DNA from: Mycolicibacterium litorale
Lineage (GTDB): Bacteria; Actinomycetota; Actinomycetes; Mycobacteriales; Mycobacteriaceae
Direction of reading: 5' to 3'
DNA length: 64,000 bases
Assembly (NCBI RefSeq): GCF_010731695.1
Contig: NZ_AP022586.1
Span: 3,534,001 to 3,598,000 of the forward strand
Below are positions 19,101-29,880 of this stretch, one piece after another. Position numbers and translations under genes: made by a program. The notes beneath the pieces are model-generated. The model was not told where the DNA came from and did not search any database. It worked only from the letters and a program-made list of their open reading frames with translations. Within the stretch, counting starts at the first letter, position 1; every line of letters begins with the position of its first letter.

Positions 19101-21314
19101 TCAATCGCGCATCACGACCGCAAGCCCGCGATGATCCAGCCAGCGCTGTTCGACGGGACGCTGAGCGCTTTTTTCGATGAGCGACGGGTACAGCGCGAGG
19201 TCGGTGAATGCCAATTGGCCGGATCGGAAGCCGACTATCGCGCCGGCCCGACCGCCGGAGTCGAACTGCTCGGAGAGGAAATCCAGGCAGCGTGCCGTCA
19301 GGATCGTCGCCCGTACCCGGTCGAACGGCGTGGGGTTGCCACCCTCCTGCACGTGACCGAGGACTTCTTCCCGCGCGTCGAAGAGGTCCCCGCCCTCCTT
19401 CTCGAACAGTGCGGTGATGAATCCGGTGGTGTACACGCGATCGGACCTTTCGCTGCGGACGATCAAGCCGACCCGGTTGCCGGCGCGGAAGCTCGCCGCC
19501 AGCGCGTGGACATCGGCGGTCATGCCGTCCAGGGTGATGCCGTCTTCCGGCAGGTAGATCCGCTCGGCCCCGGTGGCCAAACCGCTCATCAGAGCGAGAT
19601 AGCCGCACTCGTGACCCATCACTTCGACGACGAACACCCGCCGCGTGGCGACCGCGGACCGCCGGATCTTGTCGACGTCGGCCACGATACTGTTGAGCGC
19701 GGTATCGCCGCCGACGCTCAATTCGGTTCCCGGGACGTCGTTGTTGATGGTCATCGGCAAACACACGATCGGGATGTCGAGCGCGGCATACTGCTCTCGG
19801 TGCCGGTGCAGCTCGTGCGCGGCCTGGTAGCCGGCCCACCCGCCGGCCATCAGCAGTCCGTCGATCCGGTGGGCCGCGACCTGTTCGGCGATCTGGGCGA
19901 TCTCGGCGGGTCCGGGCACGTCCCGGTTGGTGCCGATCTCGGCGCCCCCTTCGGACACCCAGCCACTGACGTCCATCCAATCCATTTCCCGGACATCGCC
20001 GTTGCGTAGTCCGCGAAATCCGTTCCTGACCGCGAGCACGGTGTGGCCGCGGTCGAGGCCCAATCGGACTGCGGCACGCACCGCGGTGTTCATTCCCGGC
20101 GCGGGTCCGCCGCCGTGCACGATCGCGATCCGGCGTCGCGGCGCCGTGACCGGCCGCGGGGCCGCCTTCTGAATGGTCTGCAGAATCTCGTACGACTGCC
20201 GGAAGTTCCCACCGCGCAACAGCATTGCCTTGTCGTAGTCGTGGGCTTTGACACGCTCGGCGAGCTCCTGGGTCTGCGCCACACATTCCATCAGCGGTTC
20301 GGTGACCACCCGGTCACCCTGCAGCCCGATCATCTGGGCCGGCGCGTGTGGTTCGTCGGTGAGCAGTCGTTCGACCGCGAGATGACCGAGCACCGTGGCG
20401 AAGTAGCGGTCGAAAGCGCTTGGCGCGCCGCCGCGTTGCACGTGCCCGAGGACGGTGACCCGGGTCTCCTCGCCGAGTTCGTCTTCCAGCAGCGTCTTCA
20501 CCTGTTCGGCGGTGATCCGGTTGCCGTCGCGGTCGTGGGCGCCTTCGGCGAGCACGACGACGCTGTGCCTGCGGCCGATGTCCCGTCCCGCTTTGAGGTC
20601 CCGGCACATCTGCTCCTCCCAGCCCTTGGCCGGCGGGTGCTCGGGGATGAGGACCCAGCTCGCCGCCGTCGCCAGCGACGCCATCAGGGCGAGGTAGCCG
20701 CAGTTCCGTCCCATCACCTCCACGACGAAGGTGCGTTGGTGGCTGGCCGCGGTGCTCTGCAGCGCGTCCAGCGCCTCGACGATGCGGTGCAACGCCGTAT
20801 CGGCGCCGATCGTCATGTCGGTGCCGGCCATGTCGTTGTCGATCGACCCGACGAGACCGACCAGACGCAGGAACGGATGTGCCTCCGCGACATCCGGCGA
20901 GATCGCCCCGCTGTCGACCAGTTCGGGGAGCAGGCCCGCCCATTCCTGGCGGAACAGGTTGGCTCCGGCGAGGCTGCCGTCGCCGCCGATCACGACGAGC
21001 GCGTCGATGCCGTGCGAAACCATGTTGCGGACGGCCGCGCGGCGGCCCTCGCGGGTCCGGAACTGCTTGGACCGCGCGGTGCCGATGACGGTGCCGCCCT
21101 GGTGCAGGATGCCGTCGGCGTCAATCGGTTCCATGCGGCGGATGAGGTCACCGCCGGTGACGAGACCGTGATAGCCCTCGTGGACGGCGTACACGTCGAT
21201 GCCGTGGTGCGCGGCGGTGCGGGTGACGGCGCGCACGGCGGCGTTCATGCCCGACGCGTCGCCCCCGCTGGTGAGGACAGCGATGCTCGATGGTGCGGAC
21301 AAGGCTTCAGACAT
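19101..21314 (-). CDS. Fused double-domain 6-phosphofructokinase
   Basis: 737 residues from the ATG at 21314, which has GGGGAG eight bases upstream. Two phosphofructokinase domains in tandem, about 10-385 and 393-737. The N-terminal half keeps the active site: GGDGS (Asp112, Gly113) and SIDND (Asp159 as base); Gly at the position after the first Asp and before SIDND is the ATP-type pattern rather than the pyrophosphate type. The C-terminal half has GGWAG (Trp493) and TINND (Asn524 in place of the base), so it should be catalytically dead and perhaps regulatory, like the C-half of eukaryotic enzymes. It would phosphorylate fructose 6-phosphate at the committing step of glycolysis. The tRNA-Tyr gene lies upstream. 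Confidence 0.92.
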   Translation of the reverse strand: MSEALSAPSSIAVLTSGGDASGMNAAVRAVTRTAAHHGIDVYAVHEGYHGLVTGGDLIRRMEPIDADGILHQGGTVIGTARSKQFRTREGRRAAVRNMVSHGIDALVVIGGDGSLAGANLFRQEWAGLLPELVDSGAISPDVAEAHPFLRLVGLVGSIDNDMAGTDMTIGADTALHRIVEALDALQSTAASHQRTFVVEVMGRNCGYLALMASLATAASWVLIPEHPPAKGWEEQMCRDLKAGRDIGRRHSVVVLAEGAHDRDGNRITAEQVKTLLEDELGEETRVTVLGHVQRGGAPSAFDRYFATVLGHLAVERLLTDEPHAPAQMIGLQGDRVVTEPLMECVAQTQELAERVKAHDYDKAMLLRGGNFRQSYEILQTIQKAAPRPVTAPRRRIAIVHGGGPAPGMNTAVRAAVRLGLDRGHTVLAVRNGFRGLRNGDVREMDWMDVSGWVSEGGAEIGTNRDVPGPAEIAQIAEQVAAHRIDGLLMAGGWAGYQAAHELHRHREQYAALDIPIVCLPMTINNDVPGTELSVGGDTALNSIVADVDKIRRSAVATRRVFVVEVMGHECGYLALMSGLATGAERIYLPEDGITLDGMTADVHALAASFRAGNRVGLIVRSERSDRVYTTGFITALFEKEGGDLFDAREEVLGHVQEGGNPTPFDRVRATILTARCLDFLSEQFDSGGRAGAIVGFRSGQLAFTDLALYPSLIEKSAQRPVEQRWLDHRGLAVVMRD

Positions 21315-21429
21315 GTCACCGGCTCCCCGTGCCGTTGGTGAATGGTCGATCGCAGGACAACCTAGCCAGGACATCACAGGGCGAGGCGGTAGCGCATGCG
21401 ATTGCCGTGGACCTGCCGCACCAACGCAA

Positions 21430-21457
21430 TCAGGCCCCTCCGAAGAGGGGCCTGATC
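21430..21457 (-). terminator. GC-rich hairpin after tRNA-Tyr
   Basis: ATCAGGCCCCTC (21430-21441) pairs with GAGGGGCCTGAT (21446-21457), a perfect 12-bp stem with a four-base loop. It starts 6 bases beyond the tRNA 3' end in the direction of tRNA transcription. Only two U residues follow, typical of mycobacterial hairpin-only terminators. Function inferred from position. Confidence 0.75.
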
Positions 21458-21462
21458 AGTGT

Positions 21463-21545
21463 GGCAGGTGCAGGATTCGAACCTGCGTAGGCGTAAGCCG
21501 ACGGATTTACAGTCCGCTCCCATTGGCCGCTCGGGCAACCTGCCG
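21463..21545 (-). tRNA. tRNA-Tyr (anticodon GTA)
   Basis: 83 bases, a class II tRNA with a long variable arm. Acceptor stem GGCAGGT/ACCTGCC with discriminator A, D stem CCC/GGG, anticodon stem GCGGA/TCCGT around loop CTGTAAA (anticodon GTA), a variable arm of about 14 bases, and T stem GCAGG/CCTGC around TTCGAAT. CCA is not encoded. All arms fold by eye. Confidence 0.95.
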
Positions 21546-21646
21546 GGTGGTCGCACCGTCCTCTCGGATTTGGTGCGACTAGCAGGGTACAACGAGGATG
21601 GTCCGAAGACGAAAACGCCCGAACAAGCCAGGAGGGGAGCGAGTCC

Positions 21647-22138
21647 ATGGCGGATTCCAGCTTCGACGTCGTGAGCAAGGTCGATCGCCAGGAGGTCGAC
21701 AACGCGCTGAACCAGGCAGCCAAGGAGTTGAGCACCCGATTCGACTTCCGGGGCACCGACACCACGATCGCCTGGAAGGGCGAGGAGACCATCGAGATCG
21801 TCAGCTCCACCGAGGAGCGGGCGAAGGCCGCCGTCGACGTCTTCAAAGAGAAGCTCGTCCGCCGTGACATCTCGATGAAGGCGTTCGACGCCGGCGACCC
21901 GCAGCCCAGCGGCAAGACCTACCGCGTCACCGGCGACATCAAGCAGGGCATCACCACCGAGCAGGCCAAGAAGATCACCAGAATCATCCGCGACGAGGGC
22001 CCCAAGGGCGTCAAGGCCCAGATCCAGGGTGACGAGATCCGGGTCAGCAGCAAGAAGCGCGACGACCTGCAGACCGTCATCGCCCTGCTCAAGCAGGCCG
22101 ACCTCGACGTGGCGCTGCAGTTCGTCAACTACCGCTGA
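21647..22138 (+). CDS. yajQ: YajQ family nucleotide-binding protein
   Basis: 163 residues, the normal length. Starts [19 protein letters not shown] and has the two ferredoxin-like subdomains typical of the family ([11 protein letters not shown] near residue 24; [18 protein letters not shown] near the end). Members bind nucleic acid or cyclic di-GMP; in Xanthomonas a homologue is a c-di-GMP effector, which need not apply here. Strong ribosome site AGGAGGGG lies 10 bases before the ATG. The 3' end overlaps the convergent lipoprotein gene by 14 bases. The M. tuberculosis counterpart is Rv0566c, two genes from gpdA1, which agrees with the synteny of this region. Confidence 0.92.
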   Translation: MADSSFDVVSKVDRQEVDNALNQAAKELSTRFDFRGTDTTIAWKGEETIEIVSSTEERAKAAVDVFKEKLVRRDISMKAFDAGDPQPSGKTYRVTGDIKQGITTEQAKKITRIIRDEGPKGVKAQIQGDEIRVSSKKRDDLQTVIALLKQADLDVALQFVNYR

Positions 22139-22682
22139 GCAACTCCGCGGTGACGTCGCGGCCGACGGTCTTGCCGTCGTCGCGGTGGTCGGTCGTGTTG
22201 CGGCACTCGCCGAGGATCGTGAACGCCAGCAGTCCGGGGTTGTTGGCGCGCCGCATCACGACCATCACACCGTCCTTGTGGATGACCGTGCCGTACGGCT
22301 TCTTGCCCGGCGGCGGCCCGTCGGTCCAGCCCGCCGCGACCATCGCGTCGGCCACCTGACGGGCGTAGGTGTCGAGGTCGGTGCCCGCGGGCAGCTGCGC
22401 GCTCATGTCGACGAACCCGCGATACGGCGGCTCCCCCTGGTCGTTGCACGACTCGAACGAGAACCCGCCGCCGACGTCCTGCAGGCCGGCGACCGTTCGC
22501 AGCTGCCGGCCGGCGTCGATGACCTGCGCTTCGGCCTGCTCGTCGGTCATCGGGCTGGCGACCTGGTCGCCGCCGCCACCTCCGGGTCTGGACATCGAGC
22601 AGCCTCCTAGGACGAACGTGCACAACAGCAGCGTGGCGGCCAGCGCCGCCCGCAGCGGCTCAACCGGCCGGTTTGTAGTCAT
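22125..22682 (-). CDS. Putative lipoprotein, function unknown
   Basis: 185 residues. The N-terminus is a lipoprotein signal peptide: Arg near residue 11, hydrophobic [16 protein letters not shown] with the lipobox LGGC (Cys28). The mature part is Gly-rich at first, then a soluble domain with one further conserved-looking Cys pair (SFESCNDQG and ILGECRN), which could form a disulfide. Its ATG lies inside the last codons of the upstream hydrolase gene (23-base overlap), so the two are in one operon. I do not recognise the domain. Confidence 0.8.
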   Translation of the reverse strand: MTTNRPVEPLRAALAATLLLCTFVLGGCSMSRPGGGGGDQVASPMTDEQAEAQVIDAGRQLRTVAGLQDVGGGFSFESCNDQGEPPYRGFVDMSAQLPAGTDLDTYARQVADAMVAAGWTDGPPPGKKPYGTVIHKDGVMVVMRRANNPGLLAFTILGECRNTTDHRDDGKTVGRDVTAELLSGS

Positions 22683-24507
22683 GGTCAGTGGTCACAGAGC
22701 TCCCTGGTCGGCCGGCTTCCGGGTCGATGAAGGCGGGACTGCCCGGAATGTCGGTGTCGAGGTGCGGCAGCGGAACCCTGCCGCCGAACGGTAGGTCGAT
22801 GTGGTCGGGTGTGGTGATGTGCGGTTGGCGGCGCCCCTCGGCGATCAGGTCCTCTTCGGCCAGCCGCTCGCTGTTGCCGCTGGCGATGTCGGTCATCGCC
22901 CGCATCGATTCGCTGCCCAGGTCGTAGTAATGGGAATGATCATGCACGTCCAGGCCGTCCTCGCCGGCCACTTCGGCGCGGAAACGCACCGAGCCGAACT
23001 CGTCGCCCGCGGGATCGGTGCCCAGCCCGGCGTCCGGACCGACCGGATAACCGAGCTCCCGGTTGAGCCAGTCGGCCGGTAGGTCACCGGGCATGCCGAT
23101 CCAGCTGACGGGGTCCGTGGAGGCCGCGCCGACGTACACCTTGCCGCCGTCGAGGTGGAAGTCCTCGGCGCTCTTGGCCAGATCGGTGCCCGGGCTGCCG
23201 ATGAGCACCGCGTCGTTGGCTTTCATCCCGCTGCCGGCGAACGCGTCGGCCACCGTCGTCGACCCGTAGGAGTGGCCGATCACCGTCACGTGGGACGGCC
23301 CGGTGTGTGTGGCCGCCAGGCCGTTCACGTCGGCCGCGAGCAGCTCGCCACCCGCGCGGGCGAGGTCCGGGTTCGCGACCCGTGTGTCGGTGAACCCGTC
23401 GGGGGCGTCGTAGCCCATCCACATGATCACCGCGGTCGGCTCGCCCGGGTTCGAGGTGTTGGCCTGGTCGTAGAGGTGGATCGCATCGTCGTGCCCGTCG
23501 GACAGCCAGCCGTCACGCACGCTGCTCCCGGTGCCCGGCACGATCACGGCCGTGTTCGCGGCGGTGTCCGGGTTGCCGATCGCGATCGCGGCGCGGCCCT
23601 GACCGTTGTCGGCGAGAGGCTGGTAGCCCCACAACATCGCCGGCCGCTGATCCTTGGGGTTGCTGCCGCGCTGGTGGGCCAGCCCCTCGCTGGTGCGCCT
23701 GGCGTTGTAGAAGCGGGTGGCGTCGGTCTGTGCCAGGCCGTACCGGGCCGGGTCGGCGATCACCTCGTTCTCGGTGACCCCGTTGCGTTGCGCGACGTCG
23801 CGCACCCGGTTGAGGTCGTCGTTCATCACCGCCTGGTTGACCTTGTCGCGCACGTCGGCGGGAATCCCGTTGAGATTGCCCAACTCCGGGGGATGCTTCG
23901 CGATCAGCCCGTCCTTCTCGGCCTGGCTCAGCGAGTCCCACCACTTCTTGACGTCCTCGGGTGCGGTCTCCTTGTCCGGCAGCCGACGCGGATCGCCCAG
24001 CGTGCCCGCAGGTGTCTGCGGCACCGGGCCGCCGAGCGCCGAGGTGATCGCCGCGGCCGTCGAGGTGTCGATCTCGCTGTACTGCGCGAGCAGTTTCTGC
24101 ACGACGGCCGTCCACGCCATCGCCAGCCCGGTGAACACCGGAGGCAGATACGGCGGAGGGGTGCAGGTGCCGTCGTCGGCGACCTGCCAGCCGGTGGCGC
24201 GCAGGCTGTTGACCACCATCAGCAGACCGCGCCGCGTCGAGGACAGCTGCGAACCGCCCGACTGCAACGCTGTCTGCAACGCCTGCAGCCGCGCCCGCAG
24301 CGCCTCCTGCTGATCGAGGTCGGCCTCGGCCCTGGTGATCGCCGCCGACGCGGCCTTGCCCTGCCAGTTGGCGCGCAGCTCGGCCAGGGCGCGGCGCTGC
24401 TGGGTCATCAGGGTGTCGAGGCGGCTGATCTTCTCGCCGATCCGCGCGGCGGAGTCGACCAGCCCGTTCGGGTCGGAGGCCTCCACCACCGACAACGAAA
24501 CCGTCAC
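22660..24507 (-). CDS. DUF1023 alpha/beta hydrolase with N-terminal WXG100-like domain
   Basis: 615 residues. The first about 100 residues are two helices with ANWQGKAASAA between them, the layout of WXG100/ESAT-6-like proteins that are substrates of type VII secretion. After a linker, the C-terminal part (about 270-520) is a DUF1023 alpha/beta hydrolase with nucleophile Ser413 in IGHSYGS. The combination suggests a lipase/esterase delivered or positioned through an ESX system; that is inference. No ESX genes are in the window. It lies upstream of and overlaps the lipoprotein gene and is divergent from gpsA. Substrate unknown. Confidence 0.88.
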   Translation of the reverse strand: MTVSLSVVEASDPNGLVDSAARIGEKISRLDTLMTQQRRALAELRANWQGKAASAAITRAEADLDQQEALRARLQALQTALQSGGSQLSSTRRGLLMVVNSLRATGWQVADDGTCTPPPYLPPVFTGLAMAWTAVVQKLLAQYSEIDTSTAAAITSALGGPVPQTPAGTLGDPRRLPDKETAPEDVKKWWDSLSQAEKDGLIAKHPPELGNLNGIPADVRDKVNQAVMNDDLNRVRDVAQRNGVTENEVIADPARYGLAQTDATRFYNARRTSEGLAHQRGSNPKDQRPAMLWGYQPLADNGQGRAAIAIGNPDTAANTAVIVPGTGSSVRDGWLSDGHDDAIHLYDQANTSNPGEPTAVIMWMGYDAPDGFTDTRVANPDLARAGGELLAADVNGLAATHTGPSHVTVIGHSYGSTTVADAFAGSGMKANDAVLIGSPGTDLAKSAEDFHLDGGKVYVGAASTDPVSWIGMPGDLPADWLNRELGYPVGPDAGLGTDPAGDEFGSVRFRAEVAGEDGLDVHDHSHYYDLGSESMRAMTDIASGNSERLAEEDLIAEGRRQPHITTPDHIDLPFGGRVPLPHLDTDIPGSPAFIDPEAGRPGSSVTTDHDYKPAG

Positions 24508-24614
24508 CGCACCCCCTGAGCCGACCGGATCTCATTATCACCCGGCCGGCGACGCGGTTGCTGCACCAATCGAATCGCCCTCCCGAGTGCGGCACCCGTC
24601 CTACGCTGATCGCC

Positions 24615-25640
24615 ATGGCACTCGCTCACCGACAACCCAACGTCGTCGTCCTCGGAGGTGGCTCCTGGGGCACCACGGTCGCATCGATCTGTTCACGGCG
24701 CGCACCGACGATCCAGTGGGTGCGCTCGGAGGACACCGCCAAGGACATCAACGCCAACCACCGCAACTCCCGGTACCTCGGTGAGGACTGCGTGCTGAGC
24801 GAGACGTTGCGCGCCACCACCGACTTCGCCGAGGCCGCCAACAGCGCCGACGTCGTCGTGATGGGGGTGCCGTCGCACGGGTTCCGCGGGGTGCTCGAGG
24901 GACTGGCTGCCGAACTGCGGCCGTGGGTGCCGGTGGTGTCGTTGGTCAAGGGACTCGAACAGGGCACCAACAAGCGGATGAGCGAGATCGTCGACGAGGT
25001 GCTGCCGGGGCATCCGGCGGGAATCCTGGCCGGGCCGAACATCGCCCGCGAGGTCGCCGACGGCTACGCCGCCGCGGCGGTGCTGGCCATGCCGGATCAG
25101 CACCTGGCGGCGCAGCTGGCAGAGCTGTTCCGCACCAAGCGGTTTCGCACCTACACCACCGACGACGTGGTGGGCGTCGAGATGGCGGGCGCGCTGAAGA
25201 ACGTCTACGCGATCGCCGTCGGCATGGGGTATTCACTCGGTATCGGGGAGAACACCCGCGCCATGGTGATCGCCCGTGCGGTGCGGGAGATGTCCAAGCT
25301 GGGTGAGGCCATGGGCGGACATCGGGACACCTTCGCGGGGCTGGCCGGGATGGGCGATCTCATCGTCACCTGCACCAGCCAGCGCAGCCGCAACCGCCAC
25401 GTCGGCGAACAACTCGGCGCAGGCAAGCCGATCGACGAGATCATCGCCGCGATGAACCAGGTCGCCGAGGGCGTGAAGGCGTCCAAGGTGGTCATGGAGT
25501 TCGCCGAGCAGTACGGGCTGAACATGCCGATCGCCCGCGAGGTCGACGGCGTCATCAACCACGGGTCGACCGTGGAGCAGGCCTACCACGGCCTGGTCGC
25601 CGAGAAGCCCGGCCACGAGGTGCACGGGTCGGGCTTCTAG
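24615..25640 (+). CDS. gpsA: Glycerol-3-phosphate dehydrogenase [NAD(P)+]
   Basis: 341 residues from the ATG at 24615; an in-frame extension to 24558 lacks family features. N-terminal dinucleotide site VVVLGGGSWGTT, ligand region GPNIAREVA, and the catalytic lysine in GALKNVYAIAVG. It reduces dihydroxyacetone phosphate to sn-glycerol 3-phosphate, the head-group precursor for phospholipids. Neighbours (yajQ on one side, htpX and grcC1 on the other) match M. tuberculosis gpdA1 (Rv0564c). It ends one base before the convergent secreted-protein gene. Confidence 0.95.
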   Translation: MALAHRQPNVVVLGGGSWGTTVASICSRRAPTIQWVRSEDTAKDINANHRNSRYLGEDCVLSETLRATTDFAEAANSADVVVMGVPSHGFRGVLEGLAAELRPWVPVVSLVKGLEQGTNKRMSEIVDEVLPGHPAGILAGPNIAREVADGYAAAAVLAMPDQHLAAQLAELFRTKRFRTYTTDDVVGVEMAGALKNVYAIAVGMGYSLGIGENTRAMVIARAVREMSKLGEAMGGHRDTFAGLAGMGDLIVTCTSQRSRNRHVGEQLGAGKPIDEIIAAMNQVAEGVKASKVVMEFAEQYGLNMPIAREVDGVINHGSTVEQAYHGLVAEKPGHEVHGSGF

Positions 25641-25641
25641 G

Positions 25642-26229
25642 TCAGTTGAAGTAGGGGTTGCGGCCCTCGCGCGGCAGCAGCAGCGGGTTGCTGGGCTGCA
25701 GCACGAAGCTGGCAGTCGGGCTGATGACGAAACCCGCGCCGTTGTGCGCGTCCACGCACGTCGTCATCGTGCCGTCGGTGCCGCAGCTCACGGTCTGGAA
25801 GCTCAGCCGGGTGTTCGGCGGCAACGGTTTGACGTTCTCGACGACGTTGGCGAACGGGGCTGCCACGTTGGCGAACGTCGGCACACCGCCGATGCCGCCG
25901 CTGACGAGGTTCGCGCCCTGCGGGGCGGCGGGAATGGGGCCGCTGCAGCCGTAGGCGCCGCCGCGCTGGATGACGCACGTCAGGCCGCCGGGGGCACCGA
26001 ACGCGTACCAGGTGCCGTTCATCGCCGAGAACTCCGCGGGGCTCACGGGCGGCCAGGCGTTGACGTTGGGCGCGGGAGGCGGGGCGGGCGCGGGGGGTTG
26101 AGCGGCGGCAAGGCCTGCCGTCATGACCGCTGCGCCGGCGACGGTCGCGGCGCCGGCCAGGATTCTGCTGAGCACGCCCACACCATATGTTCCGCTGCGG
26201 CGGCGCGCACCGGCTGACTGGTTTCCCAT
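25642..26229 (-). CDS. Small secreted protein, conserved in mycobacteria, function unknown
   Basis: 195 residues. A basic N-terminus (ARRRSGTYGVG) precedes a hydrophobic signal segment and a probable cleavage at GLAAAQPPAP; the mature protein starts with a Pro/Ala-rich stretch and then a compact domain with four cysteines (LTCVIQ, YGCSG, TVSCGTD, TTCVDA), likely two disulfides. A nearer internal start at VLSRILAG is possible. No catalytic motif seen. It converges with gpsA with a single base between the stops. Confidence 0.8.
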   Translation of the reverse strand: MGNQSAGARRRSGTYGVGVLSRILAGAATVAGAAVMTAGLAAAQPPAPAPPPAPNVNAWPPVSPAEFSAMNGTWYAFGAPGGLTCVIQRGGAYGCSGPIPAAPQGANLVSGGIGGVPTFANVAAPFANVVENVKPLPPNTRLSFQTVSCGTDGTMTTCVDAHNGAGFVISPTASFVLQPSNPLLLPREGRNPYFN

Positions 26230-26378
26230 GCGTTGATCATCGGCCCGCGGTGGAATTTCGTTTCGTGGCCCGACCGTCGCGGCGCCGCCGATCGCCGAGA
26301 TCGACGTGAGGGTCGCCAGACCGCCGCGTTGCGACCCTGGTGTCGATCTCGCCTCGCGCGGGTCGCAGCAGACGGCGC

Positions 26379-28329
<1,951 letters not shown>

Positions 28330-28349
28330 CCTGCCAACATACTGTGACA

Positions 28350-29570
28350 ATGAAGAGCCGGGCGGATGTGGTCGTTGTCGGCGCCGGACCTGCGGGTTCG
28401 GCGGCCGCGGCTTGGGCGGCCCGCGCCGGCCGCGACGTGCTCGTGATCGATTCCGCCCGCTTCCCCCGGGACAAGGCCTGCGGCGACGGGCTGACCCCGC
28501 GCGCGGTCGCCGAACTCGAACGCCTCGGCCTCGGTCCGTGGCTGGACACCCGCATCCGCCACCGCGGCCTGCGGATGTCGGGTTTCGGCGCCGACGTCGA
28601 AGTCGCCTGGCCCGGTCCGTCGTTCCCGTCGACGGGCAGCGCGGTCCCCCGCACCGAACTCGACGACCGCATCCGCTCGGTGGCCGCCGACGACGGCGCC
28701 AAGATGCTGCTGGGCTCGAAAGCGATTGGCGTCAGCCATGATTCGCATGGCCGGGTCGAATCGCTGACGCTCGACTCGGGTGAGGAGGTCGGCGTCAGGA
28801 CGCTGATCGTCGCCGACGGGGCGCGGTCGACCCTGGGCCGGGTGCTCGGCCGCCGGTGGCATCAGCAGACCGTCTACGGCGTGGCCGTCCGCGGGTACAT
28901 CGCCACGCCGCGCAGCAACGAACCGTGGATCACCTCGCACCTCGAGTTGCGCTCCCCCGAGGGCAAGGTGTTGCCCGGCTACGGCTGGATCTTCCCGCTG
29001 GGCAACGGCGAGGTGAACATCGGCGTCGGCGCGCTGGCCACCGAGAAGCGCCCCGCGGACGCCGCGCTGCGTCCGCTGATGTCGTATTACACGGCGCTGC
29101 GCCGGGAGGAATGGGGTTTCGACGGCGAACCGCGGGCGCCGCTGTCGGCGCTGCTGCCGATGGGCGGTGCGGTGTCGGGGGTGGCCGGGCCGAACTGGAT
29201 GCTGATCGGTGACGCCGCCGCCTGCGTGAACCCCCTCAACGGCGAAGGCATCGACTACGGGCTGGAGACCGGACGCCTGGCCGCCGACCTGCTGGGTTCC
29301 GGTGACCTGTCGCAGGCCTGGCCCGCCGTGCTGAGCGAGCACTACGCCCGCGGCTTCTCCGTGGCCCGCAGGCTGGCGTTGCTGCTGACGCTGCCGAAGT
29401 TCCTGCCGCTGACCGGTGCGGTGGCGATGCGGTCGACGACGCTGATGCGCATCGCGGTGCGCGTGATGGGCAACCTGGTGACCGACGAGGACGCCGACGC
29501 GATCGCCCGGGTGTGGCGGGCCGGTGGGCTGGCCTCGCGCGGGCTGGATGCCCGCAAACCGTTCAGCTGA
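28350..29570 (+). CDS. menJ: Menaquinone tail reductase (geranylgeranyl reductase family)
   Basis: 406 residues from the ATG at 28350 (in-frame GTG at 28344 is possible). FAD site VVVVGAGPAGSAAA at the start, DKACGDGLTPRAV, and the second FAD contact LIGDAACVNPLNGEG at about 285. M. tuberculosis Rv0561c (MenJ), at the same place beside grcC1, reduces one double bond of the menaquinone isoprenoid chain; equivalence is inferred from family and synteny. The start is so close to the divergent grcC1 start that the mRNA leader must be very short or the promoter must lie inside grcC1. Confidence 0.9.
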   Translation: MKSRADVVVVGAGPAGSAAAAWAARAGRDVLVIDSARFPRDKACGDGLTPRAVAELERLGLGPWLDTRIRHRGLRMSGFGADVEVAWPGPSFPSTGSAVPRTELDDRIRSVAADDGAKMLLGSKAIGVSHDSHGRVESLTLDSGEEVGVRTLIVADGARSTLGRVLGRRWHQQTVYGVAVRGYIATPRSNEPWITSHLELRSPEGKVLPGYGWIFPLGNGEVNIGVGALATEKRPADAALRPLMSYYTALRREEWGFDGEPRAPLSALLPMGGAVSGVAGPNWMLIGDAAACVNPLNGEGIDYGLETGRLAADLLGSGDLSQAWPAVLSEHYARGFSVARRLALLLTLPKFLPLTGAVAMRSTTLMRIAVRVMGNLVTDEDADAIARVWRAGGLASRGLDARKPFS

Positions 29571-29828
29571 TCACTGGTCGAGGCCGCGGCGTTTGGCGAA
29601 CGCCAGCGCGATCCGCATGTCGGCGGGCGGATCGTCCCTGTGCGTCGCATCGGTGAGCGCGAGCGCGATGAGGATGTCGGCGGCGGTGATGAACAGCCCG
29701 AACCAGTACGCCCACTTCATTGACGGATCGGGCTGGGTGGTGAAGTACAGGATGAGGAAGATCGGCCCGACGATGCCGAAGACGAACATCATCGCCTGGA
29801 AACGAAGGTAGCGCCAGAACGTCTGCAC
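29571..29828 (-). CDS. Small two-helix membrane protein
   Basis: 85 residues from the GTG at 29828, chosen because GGGGAGG (29833-29839 on the other strand) lies four bases upstream; the frame could extend to 29882. Two hydrophobic segments (about 8-30 and 40-62, MMFVFGIVGPIFLILYF and WFGLFITAADILIALAL) and a soluble basic C-terminus. Function unknown. It abuts the convergent menJ gene with no spacer. Confidence 0.75.
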   Translation of the reverse strand: MQTFWRYLRFQAMMFVFGIVGPIFLILYFTTQPDPSMKWAYWFGLFITAADILIALALTDATHRDDPPADMRIALAFAKRRGLDQ

Positions 29829-29880
29829 CCGTCCTCCCCTGCCGCCGTTGTGGTGGAGCATATCCCGCAGGATGACATTC

